Of a stretch of DNA of 64,000 bases, positions 50,126-57,473 are shown one piece after another. Source of the stretch: UBA6136 sp044350805 (lineage in GTDB: Bacteria > Pseudomonadota > Gammaproteobacteria > Methylococcales > Methylococcaceae); contig JBILGU010000004.1 in NCBI GenBank assembly GCA_044350805.1, positions 62,001-126,000 on the forward strand. The letters are read 5' to 3'. Each line of letters opens with the position of its first letter. Within the stretch, counting starts at the first letter, position 1. The notes below the pieces were generated by a model, which did no database searches, was not told the origin of the DNA, and saw only the letters and a program-made list of their open reading frames with translations. The position numbers and the translations under genes were made by a program.

Positions 50126-50445
50126 GTCCCCAAGAAACGAAGTCTATTTCACACATTTTGATCATCGTTCTGGGGGCCGCCCTGGTTGGGTGCGTCGGGC
50201 GGACGCCCCTCGACGGTCAGAGCCTTAACCGGGGTCAGGACGCCCTCGAGGTGGCTCGGCAAGAGGCCGTTCTAAACTATAGCTGTCCCAAAATGAAGGC
50301 GGATCATCGCGTGGGCAAGGTGCGGGAGAACGACGCGGAAAGCGGCCTCTTTAGTGAGTACCTGGTCCGGGTCACAGGCTGTGGCCAGGAGGCTGAGTAT
50401 CGCGTGAGTTGCCGGGCAGGCGGTCTTTGCGCTGTCGAGGAGTAG
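50122..50445 (+). CDS. Small putative lipoprotein at the end of the chemosensory operon
   Basis: A 107-residue protein with a lipoprotein-like signal (ISHILIIVLGAALVGC, lipobox Cys at about residue 24). The mature part is about 80 residues and contains Cys in NYSCPK, RVTGCGQEAEYRVSC and GGLCAVEE, which could form disulfides in the periplasm. I recognise no family. It begins with TTG overlapping the phosphatase stop (TTGA), so it is very probably part of the operon. One base separates its stop from that of convergent gene 50447. Confidence 0.65.
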   Translation: MSPQETKSISHILIIVLGAALVGCVGRTPLDGQSLNRGQDALEVARQEAVLNYSCPKMKADHRVGKVRENDAESGLFSEYLVRVTGCGQEAEYRVSCRAGGLCAVEE

Positions 50446-50446
50446 T

Positions 50447-51127
50447 TCAGCGCCAGGGCGTTGAATGCCCCATGCTGTGTGAAATGTCGTCATTGAATTG
50501 ATCAATGGCTTCCAGCGTCACCGCATCGAGGATACGCGCCTCGATGAAGCTCGGTTGCAGCGTTGCGGAATAACTGCCAAGGGCGAGAAGCCGGGTCAGT
50601 GTTTCCGTCTCGCGAATGCTGGCGGCGACTAATTTCACGCCACTTTCTTGAAGCCGCACACAGGCCTCGACCAAGGGCCAGGGATTTTGTCCCTTGGCCT
50701 CGATACGGCCAAGGTAAGGCGCCACAAAATCGGCGCCGACGGATCGGGCCCAAAGGAGCTGAATGGGATTCGAAAGTCCCGTCAACAAGATGGGGACATC
50801 CAGTTGCCGAAGACGATGGATCACCGGGCTCCAGTCGGGGTGACAGGGAACCTTGATGGTCAGCCGTGTGCGGCTGCTTGCAGCGGCAGGCAGGAGTTCT
50901 TCAAGCCATGCTGAGATTTCCTCGGGATCCGGTCTTGGGGCTTGAAGCATCAGTTCGGGTAGCTGCCTGACGCCAGCCTGCTGGACCAGATACCGATAGG
51001 TGTCGAGCAAGACGGGAAAGCCTGCGCGATGGATCAGGGTCGGATTGGTGGTGACTCCCTGAAGGGGCGGGCACCCCTCGGGCAAGGTCCAAAGTCTGGG
51101 ATCTGCGGTATCGAGGTAAATTCGCAT
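50447..51127 (-). CDS. Transaldolase/fructose-6-phosphate aldolase-like protein
   Basis: A small class I aldolase-type TIM barrel. It shows IYLDTADPRLW, QGVTTNPTLIHRAG, the strand with the expected Schiff-base Lys in RLTIKVPCHPD, and APYLGRIEAKGQ, matching the TalC/FSA group. The Lys motif departs from the usual VKIP-T, so activity and substrate are uncertain. At 226 residues it is the short-form length. It starts two bases after the stop of the unknown gene 51130 on the same strand, implying a two-gene unit. Confidence 0.75.
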   Translation of the reverse strand: MRIYLDTADPRLWTLPEGCPPLQGVTTNPTLIHRAGFPVLLDTYRYLVQQAGVRQLPELMLQAPRPDPEEISAWLEELLPAAASSRTRLTIKVPCHPDWSPVIHRLRQLDVPILLTGLSNPIQLLWARSVGADFVAPYLGRIEAKGQNPWPLVEACVRLQESGVKLVAASIRETETLTRLLALGSYSATLQPSFIEARILDAVTLEAIDQFNDDISHSMGHSTPWR

Positions 51128-51129
51128 AT

Positions 51130-51831
51130 TCAGGATTCGATATCCGAGAAGAAGCTGTTGTCCTCGCCCGCTTCATGGAGGGCGATCCGGGTTGCCTGAG
51201 CTTCAAGGGCGGCGGCCTGGCTTGAAGACAGAGGGACTGCTCGATCGGGCTGGGCCCGTTCAAATTTTTCGAAGACGGGACGAATTTGGCTCTCAAACAC
51301 GCCGGGGGGCATCGGAATCAGGGTGCCGCTGGAGAGGTGAACGTCATCAAACGTCACAATGCGCCCCAGAAGGATAAGCCCGGGCTCTCCGGTGGATGCC
51401 AAGCCGAGATCAATGAGCTCAAGGGGCTCCCCGTGGATGAGGTCAACGAGGCGAGCACCCCGGTGGGGGCTGATGGCTTCGACCATGAAAACCGAAAAGC
51501 GGGCCTCGGTCAGTGCTTTCAGCCAGGCGCTTTCCTGGGCATCAGTGGAGGTTTCGAGGGTTCGCTCGATCAGGTTTTTGCCAGCGCGTCTGAAATGATG
51601 CAGGCAGTAATCATACGCAATGGCAATTTCGTCATCTTGGTTGATGATCAGGGTGCCTGATTTCACCAGACCGAGCTTTTTGGCGCATTCGGGGAGCGCG
51701 GGCTTTGGAAGTTCCTTAATCATCCGGACCTGAAGGTCCCGGCCCAAGGCTCTGGCGGCGCGGTAACGATCCAGAATCTCCGAGTCATCGGAGGCGCCGG
51801 CAAAGCCAAAGAGCCGTTTAAACCAGGCCAT
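51130..51831 (-). CDS. Hypothetical protein of 233 residues
   Basis: Unrecognised. It is soluble, with an N-terminal amphipathic stretch (MAWFKRLFGF), a helical segment with YDYCLHHFRRAGKNLIER, and a C-terminal half. That half contains RLVDLIHGEPLELIDLGLAS and LILLGRIVTFDDVHLSSGTLIPMPP. The last 35 residues are Ala/Gln-rich. No catalytic motif stands out. It is immediately upstream of the transaldolase-like gene and divergent from miaB. Confidence 0.7.
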   Translation of the reverse strand: MAWFKRLFGFAGASDDSEILDRYRAARALGRDLQVRMIKELPKPALPECAKKLGLVKSGTLIINQDDEIAIAYDYCLHHFRRAGKNLIERTLETSTDAQESAWLKALTEARFSVFMVEAISPHRGARLVDLIHGEPLELIDLGLASTGEPGLILLGRIVTFDDVHLSSGTLIPMPPGVFESQIRPVFEKFERAQPDRAVPLSSSQAAALEAQATRIALHEAGEDNSFFSDIES

Positions 51832-51917
51832 CGTAATCCCCCTGATCAGTTGAATAAAGAAGCGAATCGTAGAAGATTTAAGACCAAAGCGCGATTGTCA
51901 TCCTTCTTTTAGCCCAA

Positions 51918-51929
51918 TTTGCTAGAATC
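51918..51929 (+). promoter_or_regulatory. Extended -10 promoter candidate for miaB
   Basis: TTTGCTAGAATC contains TGC plus TAGAAT (5/6 to consensus) 29 bases before the miaB ATG. The same 12-mer lies upstream of hemH on the other strand. TTGTCA at 51896 is too far away (22 bases) for a standard -35. Confidence 0.5.
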
Positions 51930-51956
51930 TCCGGCCGTTTTCAAGATTGCTCCCGG

Positions 51957-53330
51957 ATGGCTCAAAAGCTCTATATCGAAACCCTCGGATGCCAGATGAA
52001 CGAGTATGACTCCGCGAAGATGCGGGACGTGCTCGAGGCATCGCATGGCTTCGAATTGACGGAAAACCCAGAAGAGGCCGACGTGCTTCTCATGAACACC
52101 TGTTCTGTGCGCGAAAAAGCACAGGAGAAGGTGTTTTCCGAATTGGGTCGCTGGAAGCCCCTCAAGCAGGCGAGACCCGACGTGGTCATTGGGGTCGGTG
52201 GCTGCGTTGCCAGTCAGGAGGGCGAGTTTCTCCAAAAACGCGCACCTTACGTTGATTTGGTCTTTGGTCCGCAGACGTTGCATCGCCTGCCACAGTTGCT
52301 GGATCAGGTCCGCAACGAAAAGACGCCTGCCATCGACGTCTCGTTTCCCGAAATCGAAAAATTTGATGCCCTGCCAGAACCCCGGGCCGAGGGCCCCAAA
52401 GCCTTCGTTTCGATTATGGAAGGGTGCAGCAAGTACTGTACCTTCTGCGTGGTGCCCTACACCCGGGGTGAGGAGATCAGTCGTCCGCTCGATGACGTGA
52501 TTGCCGAGCTCGTCAGTCTGGCCGATCAGGGCGTTCGCGAAATCATCCTTCTCGGGCAGAACGTCAACGCCTATCGCGGGCAAATGGAGGATGGAGAGAT
52601 CGCAGATTTTGCGTTACTGCTTCACTATGTCTCCGCCATCGAAGGCATTGATCGGATTCGCTACACCACCTCCCATCCGGTCGAATTCTCCGACAGTCTG
52701 ATTGCGGCCTATGGTGAGCTCCCCAAGCTTGTTGGGCATCTCCACCTCCCGGTTCAGAGCGGAAGCAATCGCATCCTGGCCCAGATGAAACGGGGTCACA
52801 CCCGCGAGGAATATATCGAGAAGATTCGGCGCCTCAGGACGATTCGTCCCGACCTTTCCCTCTCCTCCGACTTCATCGTGGGTTATCCAGGTGAGACGGA
52901 TGCTGATTTTGAGGACACCATGGACCTGATCGAGACCTTGGGATTCGACCATTCCTATAGTTTTATCTACAGCCCAAGGCCGGGAACACCTGCAGCCGAT
53001 TTATCCGATGATGTCAGTGCTGAAGAGAAAAAGCGCCGATTACAGCGCCTTCAGAACCGGATTAACGAGATGTCCGCAGACCTCTCTCGATCCATGGTGA
53101 ATTCGGTGCAGACGGTCCTCGTTGAGGGCACCTCGAAAAAAGATGGTCGAGAGCTTTCAGGGCGGACCGAGAACAACCGGGTCGTGAACTTCCCTGGGGA
53201 TCCTCGCATGATTGGTCAGCTCGTTGACGTTCTGATCACCGATGCCATGCCGAACTCACTCAGAGGTCGCTGGATTCCCGCGTCATCAATGGCCGCCACC
53301 GGGGAGTTTTCCCATGAAGTGCGTCCTTGA
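51957..53330 (+). CDS. miaB: tRNA-2-methylthio-N6-dimethylallyladenosine synthase MiaB
   Basis: MiaB is a radical-SAM enzyme that adds a methylthio group to the isopentenylated A37 of tRNAs. An N-terminal MTTase domain (IETLGCQMNEYDSAKM, NTCSVREKAQEK, GCVASQEG) holds the auxiliary-cluster Cys. The radical-SAM motif is EGCSKYCTFCVVPYTRG. A C-terminal TRAM domain (VLVEGTSKKDGRELSGRTENN) follows. At 457 residues it is normal. It is first in miaB-phoH-ybeY-corC; its stop overlaps phoH as TTGA. Confidence 0.97.
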   Translation: MAQKLYIETLGCQMNEYDSAKMRDVLEASHGFELTENPEEADVLLMNTCSVREKAQEKVFSELGRWKPLKQARPDVVIGVGGCVASQEGEFLQKRAPYVDLVFGPQTLHRLPQLLDQVRNEKTPAIDVSFPEIEKFDALPEPRAEGPKAFVSIMEGCSKYCTFCVVPYTRGEEISRPLDDVIAELVSLADQGVREIILLGQNVNAYRGQMEDGEIADFALLLHYVSAIEGIDRIRYTTSHPVEFSDSLIAAYGELPKLVGHLHLPVQSGSNRILAQMKRGHTREEYIEKIRRLRTIRPDLSLSSDFIVGYPGETDADFEDTMDLIETLGFDHSYSFIYSPRPGTPAADLSDDVSAEEKKRRLQRLQNRINEMSADLSRSMVNSVQTVLVEGTSKKDGRELSGRTENNRVVNFPGDPRMIGQLVDVLITDAMPNSLRGRWIPASSMAATGEFSHEVRP

Positions 53331-54316
53331 GTACTAGTCACGCCACCCGTCATCTCAGGCTCTCGCCGGATGACAACGAGAGACTGGCCAGCTTGTGTGG
53401 CCAGTTCGATGAGCACCTGCGGCAAATTGAGAGGCGCCTGGGGGTCGAGATCGCCAATCGCGGCGCAGAATTTACGCTTTTGGGTGACGAGCGGGCAATT
53501 GCTGCGGCACAGGGCGTGATCGAGAGCCTGTTTGTGGCGAGTGCCGAGGAAGTCATTACGCCGGAGCGTGTTCATCTCTCCCTTCAGGACGCCAATATCG
53601 AATCGTTGCTGGCTGGAGAGCCCACATCCGGTGCGCCAGTCCTCAAGACCCGGCGCGGCGTGATTCGGCCTCGGGGTCTCAATCAGCAGCACTATCTCCA
53701 GTGCATCAGCCAAAACGACATCAATTTCGGGATTGGGCCTGCCGGAACCGGAAAGACCTACCTTGCGGTGGCGTGTGCTGTTGCGGCGCTGGAACGCGAG
53801 GAAGTCCGCCGTCTGATTCTCGCGCGTCCCGCGGTCGAGGCAGGAGAAAAGCTGGGGTTCCTGCCGGGTGACATGACGCAGAAAGTCGATCCTTACCTTC
53901 GCCCCCTCTACGACGCCCTGTATGAGATGCTGGGCTTTGAGCGAGTGGCCAAACTGATCGAGCGAAATGTGATTGAAGTTGCGCCGCTGGCGTTCATGCG
54001 GGGTCGAACCCTCAATGATTCCTTCATCATTCTGGATGAAGCTCAAAACACGACAGTGGAACAGATCAAGATGTTCCTGACCCGCGTTGGATTTGGCTCT
54101 AAAGCGGTCGTGACCGGCGATATCACCCAGATCGATCTCCCGCGCAACAAGGAATCTGGCCTTCGCCATGTGCTGGATGTCTTGCGGGAAGTGGAGGGCA
54201 TCAGCTTTACTTTTTTTGGCTCACACGATGTGGTCCGCCACCCCTTGGTTCAGCGGATTGTGGCCGCATATGAAGCCTATGATCTTCGAAATCCCCGGGA
54301 TGAATATGCACGTTGA
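53327..54316 (+). CDS. ybeZ: PhoH-like ATPase (YbeZ)
   Basis: YbeZ is an ATPase associated with YbeY and RNA metabolism. A small N-terminal KH-like domain (RRLGVEIANRGAEF) precedes a P-loop core with FGIGPAGTGKTYLAVA, RPAVEAGEKLGFLPGD, FIILDEAQNTT (Walker B) and VVTGDITQIDLP. All are PhoH signatures. TTG 53327 overlapping the miaB stop is the only start that fits the family N-terminus. At 329 residues it is complete and overlaps ybeY by 17 bases. Confidence 0.93.
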   Translation: MSTSHATRHLRLSPDDNERLASLCGQFDEHLRQIERRLGVEIANRGAEFTLLGDERAIAAAQGVIESLFVASAEEVITPERVHLSLQDANIESLLAGEPTSGAPVLKTRRGVIRPRGLNQQHYLQCISQNDINFGIGPAGTGKTYLAVACAVAALEREEVRRLILARPAVEAGEKLGFLPGDMTQKVDPYLRPLYDALYEMLGFERVAKLIERNVIEVAPLAFMRGRTLNDSFIILDEAQNTTVEQIKMFLTRVGFGSKAVVTGDITQIDLPRNKESGLRHVLDVLREVEGISFTFFGSHDVVRHPLVQRIVAAYEAYDLRNPRDEYAR

Positions 54317-54758
54317 TCTCGACGTGGTCTGTAAAGAGAGGGTTCCGGAATTCCCCTCCTTTGAACGCTGGGCCAACGCGGCCTGCGAGCGGGTGGATGC
54401 CGAGCTTTCGTTACGGATCGTGGGTCTTGAGGAAAGCGCAGAACTGAATGAGACGTATCGGCAAAAGAAAGGACCGACCAACGTCTTGAGCTTTCCCTGT
54501 GAAGTCCCAGAGGGAGTGCCCTGCGATCTTCTGGGGGATCTGGTGATTTGTGCCCCGGTCGTCGAAAGAGAAGCCCATGAACAAGGCAAGGTCGCCGAAG
54601 CGCACTGGGCACATATGGTGGTCCATGGCGTATTGCATCTTCAGGGTTACGATCATCTGGAGACCCAGGATGCAGAACGCATGGAAGCCCTTGAAGTCGA
54701 GATTATGGCCCGCCTGGGCTTTGCCAATCCCTACGAATACGAGGACCCCCCTGCATGA
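54300..54758 (+). CDS. ybeY: Endoribonuclease YbeY
   Basis: YbeY is a zinc-dependent endoribonuclease for 16S rRNA 3' maturation and ribosome quality control. The metal motif is VVHGVLHLQGYDHLE (three His). Upstream are ELNETYRQKKGPTNVLSFP and LGDLVICAPVV, both diagnostic. ATG 54300, with a second in-frame ATG at 54306, gives about 152 residues; no Shine-Dalgarno is clear, consistent with coupling to ybeZ. The stop overlaps corC as ATGA. Confidence 0.94.
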   Translation: MNMHVDLDVVCKERVPEFPSFERWANAACERVDAELSLRIVGLEESAELNETYRQKKGPTNVLSFPCEVPEGVPCDLLGDLVICAPVVEREAHEQGKVAEAHWAHMVVHGVLHLQGYDHLETQDAERMEALEVEIMARLGFANPYEYEDPPA

Positions 54759-55597
54759 GCGAGGAATCCGGCGGCGAGCATCGAAATTGGCTCGAACGTC
54801 TGACACATTTTGTCTCAGGTGAACCTGAGGACCGGGATGATCTCCTGGAGCTTCTAAGGACCGCGCAAAAGCGCAATCTGATCGAGCAAGAAGCACTCTC
54901 CATGATCGAGGGCGTCCTTCAGGTTTCAGAACTCCGGGTTCGGGACATCAGCATTCCGCGATCCCAGATGGTGGTCGTGCCGCAGGATGCCGAGATCGAG
55001 GCCATCTTTCCCCTGGTCGCTGAAACGGCGCATTCTCGCTATCCCGTGATTGGTGAGGATCGGACGGAGGTGGTCGGAATTCTTCTGGTCAAGGATCTTC
55101 TCCTTCACAGCGTGCGTAACCGCAATCGCCTGGTCCGCGAAGTCATGCGTCCTGCGCTCTTCGTTCCCGATTCAAAACGCCTCAATGTTCTCCTGATGGA
55201 ATTTCGTGCGACCCGAAGTCACATGGCCATTGTGGTGGATGAGTATGGCGCGGCTGCCGGGTTGGTTACGATTGAGGATGTCCTTGAGCAGATTGTCGGT
55301 GACATCGAGGACGAATACGATTTCGGCGAGGAAGAGTTCATCTTCCGAAAAACCGAGACCGAGTTCACTCTCAAGGCCTTAACGCCGATCGATGACTTCA
55401 ACGAGTACTTTGAAGCTGAGCTGACAGACGATGAATTTGACACGATCGGGGGCTTGATCGTGCACGAGTTGGGGCATGTGCCGAAACGAGGCGAGAAATT
55501 GGACCTCGGGCGCTATCGCTTCACCGTCATCCGCGCGGATAGTCGACGCGTGGAATTGTTGAAGCTGGTGGTTCTGCCGGAAGACAGCGAAGACTAG
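54755..55597 (+). CDS. ybeX: CorC/YbeX CBS-domain protein
   Basis: A cytoplasmic protein of the HlyC/CorC family linked to magnesium/cobalt efflux and ribosome metabolism. Two CBS domains start around VRDISIPRSQMVVVPQ and VREVMRPALFVPDSKRL, with AIVVDEYGAAAGLVTIEDVLEQIVGDIEDE as the CorC signature. A C-terminal CorC_HlyC domain (DEFDTIGGLIVHELGHVPKRGE) follows. There is no membrane helix. At 280 residues it is normal. The lnt gene that usually follows is absent; convergent mepA overlaps its stop through CTAG. Confidence 0.94.
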   Translation: MSEESGGEHRNWLERLTHFVSGEPEDRDDLLELLRTAQKRNLIEQEALSMIEGVLQVSELRVRDISIPRSQMVVVPQDAEIEAIFPLVAETAHSRYPVIGEDRTEVVGILLVKDLLLHSVRNRNRLVREVMRPALFVPDSKRLNVLLMEFRATRSHMAIVVDEYGAAAGLVTIEDVLEQIVGDIEDEYDFGEEEFIFRKTETEFTLKALTPIDDFNEYFEAELTDDEFDTIGGLIVHELGHVPKRGEKLDLGRYRFTVIRADSRRVELLKLVVLPEDSED

Positions 55598-56424
55598 TCC
55601 GCAAGAACCGAGCGGCACTCCGAGGGGAGGGCAGGCTTTGGGGCTGAGGGCGTCTTGCGATCCGGGGTCGGCTCTGCAGGTTTTGAAAGCCACCAATCCA
55701 AGGCGTCACAACCATCCCCTGGTGGGATGGGTTCTTGGCGGACACAGGAGGGACTGTCCGGTGGACAGGTCAGCCGCATGTGAAAGTGGTCCTCGTGATA
55801 GTACCAAGGCCTGATCTTCCTGAGCCATCCGCGGTCTCCCGTGGTACTCCGGCACAGTTCATCCTTGATTCGTGCATTGACGAAGATTCGGTCCACTTCC
55901 GGGCGATTGGCGGCTAATTTCAGCATGTGTGCGTGGCTTTCATTCCAGAGGGCATAGTCGAGCCCATTGGTCATGGAATTGAGCACGCTGAAGGCCTTGA
56001 CGTTAGAACGGTCGCTGTTGGCCTTGAAGTGGAGTGTCGGGCTGAGATCAAACCAGACATCGGCATCGAGTCCGGTCTGATGGCTGCGATGACCAAACGG
56101 CATGGGGCCGCCCCGGCTCATCCCAAGATCGCCGACATGCATGAGTCCCAAGCCGTGCGCAATATCATGCCCGAGCGAGCGAATGGCCTCAATCAACGTG
56201 GGATGGCCCCAATAGCGGTTACGCTCCAAATGCATCACGACATAGCCTGCACCTTCAGGGGGGAGCATCCGCGCGCCCCTCACACAGCCTGCGCTGGCCT
56301 CGCCAATGGCGCGGGCGGGTCCACTGGCGGGGATATCGACCTCTGACCATGGGTTGGCCCATGCCAACGGGGCCATGAAGCTGAAGGTCAGCACAAGCCC
56401 GTGCAGGTTGCGGCGTCGAATCAT
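55594..56424 (-). CDS. mepA: Penicillin-insensitive murein endopeptidase MepA
   Basis: MepA is a periplasmic zinc endopeptidase that cuts D-Ala-mDAP cross-links in peptidoglycan. A signal peptide (HGLVLTFSFMAPLAWA) precedes the LAS-type core. Metal ligands fit SHQTGLDADVW (His-x6-Asp) and HFHMR. Several Cys (AGCVRG, ELCR, LTCPPDSPSC, GDGCD) match the disulfides of the family. At 276 residues it matches E. coli MepA. Its ATG overlaps the upstream coiled-coil gene as ATGA, giving a three-gene unit with two unknown genes. Confidence 0.92.
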   Translation of the reverse strand: MIRRRNLHGLVLTFSFMAPLAWANPWSEVDIPASGPARAIGEASAGCVRGARMLPPEGAGYVVMHLERNRYWGHPTLIEAIRSLGHDIAHGLGLMHVGDLGMSRGGPMPFGHRSHQTGLDADVWFDLSPTLHFKANSDRSNVKAFSVLNSMTNGLDYALWNESHAHMLKLAANRPEVDRIFVNARIKDELCRSTTGDRGWLRKIRPWYYHEDHFHMRLTCPPDSPSCVRQEPIPPGDGCDALDWWLSKPAEPTPDRKTPSAPKPALPSECRSVLAD

Positions 56425-57473
56425 CTGTTCTGCGACTCGTCAGTTTTTCCGGTCAGGCTGTTTCGCACATTGCTGAACCAGCCTTGGGCGCGTGTCTGCT
56501 TGGTCTTTTGAATTTCGTCCTCAAGGGCTAGCCGCTGCCTTTCCATGGCGAGAAGTTCGATCTCTCGTTGCAGATGGCCATGGACGTCAGGAAAGCTGGT
56601 TTCGCGCTGGTGTTTTTCCTCAAGGCTGGCTTGAAGCTCCAGATCTTTCACCTCACTTTCAAGGCGAATGCGTTCGCGCATGAGCCGGACATCGCTTTCG
56701 ATCCTTTCCCGTTGCCGGGATTCTTCGGCGAGGAGTTGTTCCCGGGCCTTCAGCGTAAGCTCTGACTCCTGAGCCTTGATCATGTCCGTCTCACGTCGCA
56801 TCAGCTCCAGGACTTCGGACTGTTGTTCCAGTCGAAGCTTTTGCTCCATGAGGTAATGGTGGTGTCGCTCGCGAGCCAGCCGCTCCTGGGATTCGCGTTG
56901 ACGCTTCATGAGTTGCAGGGCGACCAGGTTTCGGGCGGGATCAGTCGAAGCGATATCGGCATTGAGCTGATCTGGGTCGACTTCGGTAAAAGTGGCATCG
57001 ATCCGGCATCGGCAACGACTTTGCACGTCTCGAAGCGCCAGCAGCTCTTGCACCAGATCCTCGATGTCGCGCTCAAGACGGCCATGCCCCAATTCGAGCC
57101 AGGCACCGGATTCAAGGTCCCTGAGCGCCTCTTCGGCAGCATCCCGAATCACGGGGTGAAAGAGGCTTCGAATGTGGTTACCGAGGTGATCCAGATGGTC
57201 GAGATGCTGGCGGGCAAATGGAAGGGTGGGCTGAAAACGGATGTCCAGTGTGGCCGAAAAAGTACATAACTGCCCGAGCGCCGGAGGCGTGAGTCTCAGT
57301 GTCCAGTCCTCGATGCGAAGATCAATGACGCGATGGTGAAACTTTCGGGTGTAGTCTCTCGGGCGAGCGAAAAGTCGTTTCCAGGGGCCCCATTGCGAGA
57401 GAACGACCCGGCGGTCGCCTTCGAAGCCAGCAATCCAGCGGCTTTCCTCATCGCCGAGTGGGTAATCAGACAT
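56421..57473 (-). CDS. Hypothetical coiled-coil protein
   Basis: Unrecognised, 350 residues. The N-terminal part (1 to about 190) is mixed alpha/beta with FHHRVIDLRIEDWTLRLTP and the phrase VQELLALRDVQSRCRCRIDATF. That arrangement loosely recalls band-7/SPFH-like domains, but I would not assert it. From about 190 to 330 the sequence is almost pure charged coiled coil (RQRESQERLARERHHHYL onward). There is no signal peptide or membrane helix, so it is probably cytoplasmic. It overlaps the membrane-protein gene upstream by eight bases and mepA downstream by four, implying joint function. Confidence 0.7.
   Translation of the reverse strand: MSDYPLGDEESRWIAGFEGDRRVVLSQWGPWKRLFARPRDYTRKFHHRVIDLRIEDWTLRLTPPALGQLCTFSATLDIRFQPTLPFARQHLDHLDHLGNHIRSLFHPVIRDAAEEALRDLESGAWLELGHGRLERDIEDLVQELLALRDVQSRCRCRIDATFTEVDPDQLNADIASTDPARNLVALQLMKRQRESQERLARERHHHYLMEQKLRLEQQSEVLELMRRETDMIKAQESELTLKAREQLLAEESRQRERIESDVRLMRERIRLESEVKDLELQASLEEKHQRETSFPDVHGHLQREIELLAMERQRLALEDEIQKTKQTRAQGWFSNVRNSLTGKTDESQNR

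Noticed and set aside
56421..57473. SPFH/flotillin assignment for the coiled-coil protein
   Set aside because: Only the general layout (globular N-terminus, charged coil) is similar; no membrane anchor or clear SPFH motif is present.
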